NCBI GenBank assembly: GCA_032433765.1
Contig: JAVIAB010000101.1
Location: 60,146,092-60,210,091, forward strand
Source: Megaustenia siamemsis
Taxonomy: Eukaryota > Mollusca > Gastropoda > Stylommatophora > Ariophantidae
Direction of reading: 5' to 3'
Length of the DNA: 64,000 nucleotides
Shown here piece after piece: positions 58,341 through 64,000 of this stretch. The translations under genes and the position numbers were made by a program. The stretch's first letter is position 1. The number at the start of each line of letters is the position of its first letter. A model generated the notes under the pieces. It made no database searches. It worked only from the letters and a program-made list of their open reading frames with translations, and had not been told where the DNA came from.

Positions 58341-58590
58341 TGCTGGCCATGTCTCATATCTTGGTGTATGTCATGTTGGTCATATCTCGTGTCTTGGTGT
58401 GTCCTCGTTGGTCATGTCACATATCTTTATATGTGTCTGTGTTTGGTCATATCTCATATCTTAGTGTATATCTGTGTTGGTCATGTGTCATATATTTGTG
58501 TGTGCATGTATGGGTTAGTGATGTCTCATATCTTTGTGTGCATGTTTATGTTAGTCATATCTCGTGTCTTTGTTTGTGCATGTCTGTGCT
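58085..58590. repeat. Degenerate ~46-bp minisatellite with (GT)n
   Basis: Repeated words CCATGGCTCATATCTTGGTG and TATTTCCGTACTAG. (GT)17 at 58307-58340 interrupts it. Later units drift to TCATATCTTTGTGTGCATG. Open plus frames (58179-58592) are repeat translations. Confidence 0.9.
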
Positions 58591-58601
58591 AGTCACCTCT
58601 A

Positions 58602-58921
58602 GTGACTCGGGCAGATGGTGCTCGTCAACCTGGGAGGGCCGACCATCTAAGGGCAGAATCCCCCTACAGAAAAGACAATCTGCTGCCTTGCAGGAGGATT
58701 GGGGACAATGAAAGACTAAGGAAAACAAACCTGAATAAAATGCTGGCTGAAATCGGATGCACTGGGCCACTGGCGCAGAACACAGTGCAACGTTTTAACG
58801 GGTATTCAATCAGAGTGGATCTGGCAGACTCTAATTGTGATGTTCTGTCTGTGGGGGCGATCAACACCCTTAGCCTGACAGCTGACTTCATATGTGAGAG
58901 TCTGGAACCCTACTCTGATTG
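58602..58921 (+). CDS. Unrecognised 106-codon reading frame (doubtful)
   Basis: A plus frame from 58602 to the stop at 58921 with balanced composition (segments RKTNLNKMLAEIGCTGPLAQ and CDVLSVGAINTLSL), unlike the low-complexity ORFs around it. Base composition is also higher in GC than the neighbours. No family is recognised and there is no Met start in a clear context, so it may be an exon, an ORF1-like piece of a transposon, or chance. Confidence 0.25.
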
Positions 58922-58931
58922 AGTACTGATC

Positions 58932-58935
<4 letters not shown>

Positions 58936-58979
<44 letters not shown>
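58936..58979. repeat. (GA)n microsatellite
   Basis: About 22 GA units right after the 58602-58921 frame. Confidence 0.96.
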
Positions 58980-58980
<1 letters not shown>

Positions 58981-59409
58981 CATCACTGGAAAGGGAAATG
59001 GATACAGAAAATGAAAAAATAAATATAAATTGCAATATATTTATGACATGTGATTATTTATATGAATAACTATATACGTTTTTTAAAAAATATATTAATT
59101 AAACAAGACAGATAATTTTAAATTCAAAATATTGTAATTCACTTACCCTTTTCTTATTGTATCAATGTTTCCCTCATTTATTTTCTACCGCAACAATATA
59201 TGAACTTTCAACTGTTACTATCTTACTATATGGCAGGCGGTGGTGCGGTGCGTTGTTCATCAAGATTACTAATCCGTTAGCACTCCCTCCTCTTACGTCG
59301 ACATAAAGATTTCCACAGCGAGAATAGTTGTTGATACCATTTTGTATACCAAGTGGGCGGGGGGGGGGGTGAAAGGGGAATTAATATCAGTTTAAACGTT
59401 CATCTCAAT
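58980..59409. other. No recognisable feature
   Basis: Contains a (G)11 run at 59359; otherwise nothing seen. Confidence 0.4.
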
Positions 59410-59952
59410 GTTAGATGAACAAGCCGGTTATAGAAAAAAAAATGATCATGCGCTGATCAAATAACTATCTTACGTATAATAGTTGATCAAAGTTTGGAAC
59501 TACAGCCCCGCTTTATATTGGATTTCTTTTGATCGCCGGTTGACAGAATACACTAGTCTTGTATAATGACATCTAAAGTAAATTGTTTAACTTCGAATGT
59601 ACAGGGCAATAGTTAGAAATATGTTCTTCTGTTTTTTCCAAAACAGATCATTGTGCTGATCAAATAACTACCCTACGTGTAACAGTTGAACAAAGTTTAC
59701 AACTACAGTCCTCACTTTATATTGGATGCACAGATTACGAAAAGACATTTGATAGCTTAAGGAAGAGGAATGCTTTGGAAGTTTCTGAGTCATTTCGGAA
59801 TCCACATAAAGTTTATTAACCTGATAAAAGCAAATGTAAGGAGGAATGAAATGTAGTGTTGCGCACGAAGGACATCTTACAGAGGCATTTGAAATAAGAA
59901 CATGAGTAAGACAGGGATCCCATCTCCATTTTTTTTCTACCGACTATAGATT
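59410..59952 (+). mobile_element. LINE-K, left part, with duplicated RT segment
   Basis: Reads DEQAGYRKKNDHALI (RT motif 3-4 region) at about 59417. A ~85-bp segment (59450-59530) recurs at 59648-59732 with the same words (CTGATCAAATAACTA, CAAAGTTT, TTTATATTGGAT). Motif A follows as CTDYEKTFDSLRKRNAL at about 59730 and RQGSHLHF-like at about 59910. It is cut at 59952 by the LINE-I insertion and continues at 62418. Confidence 0.85.
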
Positions 59953-62417
59953 CTATCTATCTATCTATTGACCTTTCGAGCCGTAACCGGCCCATAGGGC
60001 GTAGACCAAGATACACCTTCTCCTATATGAATTTTTGTTCTAGCAGTTTTCTTTTAAAGATATTTTATCAAATCTCGCCATCTGTCTCTGTTCTGTGCAA
60101 GCAGTTCTATCTCATTGATGGAGCCGATTCCTGCTGCTCTTGCCTCTCTCATCAATGTTCTTCTCAGTGTCTCCCTGGGTCTTCCTCTTTTTCTTTTACC
60201 TGTTGTTTCCCATATGAGGGCTTGCTTTGCTATTCGATTATTATCTCTTCTCATCACATGTCCAACGTATGACCATCGTCTTTTCTTTATTACTGAAGAT
60301 ATTAGTGGTTGATTGGCGATTTCTCTAATTTCCTCGTTTGTTTTGAATTCGTTCCATTCTATACCAAGTATTTTCCTTAGACATTTATTTTCGAATGCGT
60401 TCAACTTTGTTTCTATATCTCTTGTTGTTTTCCAGCTTTCACACGCATACGTAAGGGTTGATAGTACATTTGATTTGAATAGCCTAAGTTTTGTGTTTGT
60501 GCTAATGAGTTTTGATTTCCACAACTTTTCAAGGCTTCTGAAAGACATTGCTGCTTTAGCCAGTCTGATTCTAATTTCTTTGCTCGTATCCCCTTCTCGA
60601 TCAATGTGACTTCCAAGATAGATAAAGTGATCTATCTCTTCTACTGGTTTGTTTTCCATGTATATTTTGTCACTTGTTGGAATTAAACTTTTCATGACTT
60701 TAGTCTTTTCATGATTGACCTCAAGCCCAATTTTGCTGGCTATTGATGATAGTTCATTTGTGTTTTCCTGCATCGTTTTTATCTGACTGCTGATGAGAAC
60801 TATGTCATCAGCAAAGTCGAGGTCCTCCAAATGGTCTCCTTGTATCCATTCGATGCCTTTATTACCAGTGCAGCATTTCTTCATTATGAAGTCCATAACA
60901 ATTCCAAATAACAAGGGCGATAAAATACATCCTTGTTTAACCCCAGTTTCTATTGGGAAACATTCGCTCAGTCCTTCCTCTGTTCGAACTGCACATGTGT
61001 AACCATCATACATGTCTTTGATAATATTTATGATTTTTGATGGTAAGCCATATTGCTTCAGAATTTTCCACAAAGAATCTCTATGAATACTATCAAATGC
61101 TTTTTTGAAGTCGATGAAGTTAAGTACAAAAGGTTTTTGCTTTTCAATGTGTTCCTCCAATATAAGTCGTAGAGTGAAAATGTGGTCAAGACAGCTTCTC
61201 CCTTTTCTAAACCCAGCCTGTTCTTCACGCATTACTGTATCTATTGAATCCTTTATTCTATTTAGGATGATTTTACAGAATAATTTTGAGGCAACTGACA
61301 AAAGTGTCACGCCTCTCCAATTGTTACAATCTCTAAGATTGCCCTTTTTTGGGATCTTAACAATGATTCCTTTTTTCCATTTATGAGGCGTCTTCTCTGT
61401 TTTCCAAATGATGTTGAGCATTTTTTGGAGATGTATTAAATTATGGCTATCAATTGCCTTGAGGATCTCAGCTGTTAACTTATCCTCTCCAGCAGCCTTG
61501 TTATTGGTCATTAGCTTTAAGGTGGTTTCTATTTCACTCAAGGTGAAGTCATCTAAATTTACATCTAATTCTGCTGCTGGTGTTTCAACTTCAAAATCTA
61601 TTAAACTGTGAGGTAGTGGACGGTTAAGAATTTCTTTGAAGTGTTCCGCCCAACGGGCTTTTATGTCTGCGCTTGTTGTTAGCATTAATCCAGATTTGTC
61701 TAGAATTGGTGTTCCACTGGATGTATAGGTGTTTGTCAGCATCTTTTGTACAGTATAAAGAGTTCTGCTGTCTCCTGTAATTGCAGCTGTCTCTGCTTTC
61801 TCTGCCAAGTTGTCTATATAAGCTCTTGTATCTCTTCTTGCCGAACTTTTCACTTTGTTGTCTAATTCTTTGTATGTTGCTTTTGCCAGAACCTTTCCAA
61901 GATCTGTCTTTACATTAGTCATGGCTCTCTTCGCTTCTCTTCTTTCTTTGATGTATTTCCATGTGGTGTCTGAGATCCAAGCTCGTTTTTCCATTTTCTT
62001 CAGTCCAGCACTTGCTTCTGCTGCTGTCATTAGTATTTTGCTCTGTGAGTCCCACATTTCATTGATATCTAAGTCTATTTCACCAAGTGCTGAATAACAA
62101 TTACTTAGCTCTATGTTAAACTTTTCCTTTATTGCTTCATCTTTCAGTTTATGACTATCAATTTTATGTGTAATTGACCTCTTCTGTTGGTTTCTAAATT
62201 TTAATCTTATTTTCCCAATGCACAGGTTGTGGTCACTATTAACATCAGCACCTCTGTATGCTCTTACATCTATTAATGATGATCTGAATTGTTGTTTAAT
62301 ACATAGGTGGTCAATTTGATTTGATGTTCTATCATCAGGAGATATCCATGTTGTTTTGTGGATATTTTTATGTGAAATAATGTCCCACCTATAACTAAAT
62401 TTTCTATTAAACATATA
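59953..62417 (-). mobile_element. LINE-I, 2.5-kb 5'-truncated insertion, 11-bp TSD
   Basis: Flanked by GACTATAGATT at 59942-59952 and 62418-62428. The 3' end (left side) has the tail (ATAG)n seen as TATCTATCTATCTAT. Truncated within the endonuclease. Its open reading frame of almost 790 codons makes it the youngest element in the window. Confidence 0.97.
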
Positions 62418-62435
62418 GACTATAGATTGCATCAT
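60054..62435 (-). CDS. LINE-I ORF2: endonuclease C-terminus plus reverse transcriptase, uninterrupted
   Basis: 793 codons without a stop; the first 6 codons are flanking DNA, so the listed Met is not the true start. Residues 29-69: endonuclease end (TTWISPDDRTSNQIDHL, SDH). 100-300: linker. 305-590: reverse transcriptase with NKAAGEDKLTAEILK, PKKGNLRDCNNWRGVTLLS, EEQAGFRKGRSCLDHIF, FIDFKKAFDSIHRD (motif A), GVKQGCILSPLLF (motif B) and DFADDIVLISS (motif C, catalytic DD at 543-544). 600-793: YLGSHIDREGD, LTYACESWKTT, YVGHVMRRD, KRKRGRPRETLRR and a C-terminal NRDRWRDLI. It makes cDNA at a nicked target. Lacking most of the endonuclease and its promoter, this copy cannot move on its own. RTE-like by motif style, not firmly assigned. 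Confidence 0.93.
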   Translation of the reverse strand: MMQSIVYMFNRKFSYRWDIISHKNIHKTTWISPDDRTSNQIDHLCIKQQFRSSLIDVRAYRGADVNSDHNLCIGKIRLKFRNQQKRSITHKIDSHKLKDEAIKEKFNIELSNCYSALGEIDLDINEMWDSQSKILMTAAEASAGLKKMEKRAWISDTTWKYIKERREAKRAMTNVKTDLGKVLAKATYKELDNKVKSSARRDTRAYIDNLAEKAETAAITGDSRTLYTVQKMLTNTYTSSGTPILDKSGLMLTTSADIKARWAEHFKEILNRPLPHSLIDFEVETPAAELDVNLDDFTLSEIETTLKLMTNNKAAGEDKLTAEILKAIDSHNLIHLQKMLNIIWKTEKTPHKWKKGIIVKIPKKGNLRDCNNWRGVTLLSVASKLFCKIILNRIKDSIDTVMREEQAGFRKGRSCLDHIFTLRLILEEHIEKQKPFVLNFIDFKKAFDSIHRDSLWKILKQYGLPSKIINIIKDMYDGYTCAVRTEEGLSECFPIETGVKQGCILSPLLFGIVMDFIMKKCCTGNKGIEWIQGDHLEDLDFADDIVLISSQIKTMQENTNELSSIASKIGLEVNHEKTKVMKSLIPTSDKIYMENKPVEEIDHFIYLGSHIDREGDTSKEIRIRLAKAAMSFRSLEKLWKSKLISTNTKLRLFKSNVLSTLTYACESWKTTRDIETKLNAFENKCLRKILGIEWNEFKTNEEIREIANQPLISSVIKKRRWSYVGHVMRRDNNRIAKQALIWETTGKRKRGRPRETLRRTLMREARAAGIGSINEIELLAQNRDRWRDLIKYL

Positions 62436-63250
62436 AAAAATAACTCAGAACAACGGAAGCGGAATCTAGTGGTCACTGACCAAACAACTTAATGACCTAG
62501 ACTTTGCTGATTTCATAGCTCTCCTATTACATAATCAACATATGCTAAATATGATGAGAATGCTTGATGATAGATCACGACAGATGGGACTGAAAGTAAA
62601 ATGTGATTAAAACCATAATTATGAGAATTAAGGCAGTTGGCAATAAACAAATAATAATAGGAGAACTACCTCTGCTAGACGTATAATCGTACATACATGT
62701 ATAGTAATATCAAAACCAGGATACAAAAGGCAAGAGAAGCATTCGTTGCACTAGGAAACTTTGGGAAATCCAAAGGAATTAGGTTTAAAACAACAACAAC
62801 AAATTGTGAACCCAATGTTAAGTCAGTCCTATTATATGGCTGTGAAACATGGAGAACAACAAAAATGGCAATCATGAAGATGCATATCTTTTTTAATGGA
62901 TGCTTGCACAGAATTAAAGAATGAAAATGACAGAATAAAATCACAAACAATGCATTTTAGAAACGTACTAGTTAAATACCAGTGGATAAAGAGATACAAC
63001 GAAGATGATTGCGCTGTATAAGACATGCACTGCGGAAGTCATCTGAGAGTATCATATAACATGCATTTTTTTGGAATCCCCAAGAAAAAAAAAAGAAAAA
63101 GAGGAAGACCACAATTTTCTTGGACAAAACACATGGAAGCAAACATGACGATTACGGGGAAGATATGGAATGATAGAATGGCAAGAACAAGAACGCTTGG
63201 AAAGTGTATGTTGAAGATGTATGCTTCACAGGGAGCTGACATGACTTAGA
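62418..63250 (+). mobile_element. LINE-K, right part
   Basis: Frame continuity across the LINE-I insertion: PTID then CIIKIT..N. Next NDLDFADFIALLLHNQ (motif C with the second Asp changed to Phe, so inactive) at about 62490, MGLKVKC, VKSVLLYGCETWRTT at about 62817, then the basic tail KKKRKRGRPQFSWTKHME at about 63080 and a final RMARTRT..W-like end near 63230. Stops and frameshifts. Confidence 0.9.
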
Positions 63251-64000
63251 AATATAAACGCGCACCCATATATTCAATGACTAGCTTCTTCATCCTGTCC
63301 ACAATCCCTTTACACCATTGTAGCACGAATATATGTAGTGCCTTATGATCGAGTAATCTCATGCCTTCAAGAATGCATCTTTAGATGTTGAGAACACATT
63401 CATTCTTGTTGCGTGACTTTGAACTTACTCCAAGTTTACTTCATAATTGTCTCTTCCATATATGCCGTCACTATTTTTATCAATTGTCCTTCAACTTTTC
63501 CCTCTAATATTTATCCGCCTCAAAATTTACTACATTATCATCCTTTTCCCTCCCACATTCTCAGGAATTGTATTTCTATTTGAGAAAGTTCAGCGGCTAT
63601 ATCAGTAACAATACTATCATACTGTTATTACGTTTACATTTGTTATATTGCTCTCTAATTTACGCGATGGATAACCAATATTTGATAACCAGATCAGTCT
63701 GCCTCCAGTTTACATTACATTATAAGAAGCTAAAGGGCCGAAACACTTGCTCGACGGGGTCCACTTCTGATTATCAGATTGCCTCCTGCTGCGAAGCTCT
63801 GTACAAAGAGTTTCCTACTACCTCAGCTCATTATAATAAATGACGTCTCGCCTCGATACTTCCCAATATCAAATGGTCACCATAGTTACTATGGCAACCA
63901 ATTTCTTCATCTCACGCATCTTTGTTCTCACCTTTTCCACATATTTTGTCGCCTGAAATAGAGTAAATGGGTTGTTTAGCTTTGATGAAATTGCTTATTT
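63251..64000. other. No supported feature
   Basis: A GGGCCGAAACAC motif at 63736 recalls the repeat-P helix/GAAAC box, but CTGATGA is missing. ORF 63568-63843 has no recognisable motif. Confidence 0.4.

Overview
The window looks like non-coding, repeat-dominated DNA from an invertebrate animal nuclear genome. A lophotrochozoan, perhaps a mollusc, is my best guess, but no host marker gene proves it. The evidence is AT-rich composition, no operon-like gene packing, many broken non-LTR retrotransposons (LINEs) with endonuclease/reverse-transcriptase ORFs, several tRNA-derived SINE families, and long satellite and microsatellite arrays. There are no rRNA genes, CRISPR arrays or bacterial genes. 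LINE and SINE letters or numbers below are local labels, not database names.

Layout. 0-10 kb: unclassified repeat R1, three copies of SINE-2, other SINEs, a minisatellite made from LINE-G 3' sequence (1.8-2.5 kb), a G-rich 49-bp minisatellite (5.5-6.8 kb) and LINE-A 3' ends. 10.8-15 kb: a degenerate LINE-B interrupted by SINE-4, then LINE-H and LINE-C fragments. 15.7-19.4 kb: an (ATAG)n array on a LINE tail, a nearly complete but broken LINE-A, and an (ATATT)n array. 20-26 kb: SINE-1, LINE-C nested in LINE-C, and a long CTAA/TTAA-type array split by a 1.7-kb island of different composition. 26-34 kb: satellites (27-bp and 58-bp units), SINE-6, R1 and LINE-D ends. 34-42 kb: a SINE-1 element with inverted ends, LINE-D (34.8-37.1 kb), a 79-bp satellite and LINE-A (39.6-41.5 kb). 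42-46 kb: more satellites and LINE ends.

The only convincing non-transposon coding signal is at 46.68-47.48 kb. It is a glycosylation-rich, cysteine-rich segment with two copies of a ~110-residue domain, probably one or more exons of a secreted or surface protein, or a decayed gene. From 50 kb on: a 2.1-kb LINE-C copy, a 37-bp satellite, Penelope-type repeat remnants, LINE-F/G/E ends, and at 59.4-63.2 kb a LINE-K split by an inverted, largely intact LINE-I with a 793-codon ORF.

How the parts relate. Nine insertions can be delimited by short target-site duplications I could read directly, so parts of the order of insertion can be reconstructed. Several simple-sequence arrays start exactly at retrotransposon tails or inside LINE sequence, so retrotransposition appears to have seeded much of the satellite DNA. 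Two minus-strand repeat copies carry hammerhead-ribozyme-like cores, consistent with Penelope-like elements.
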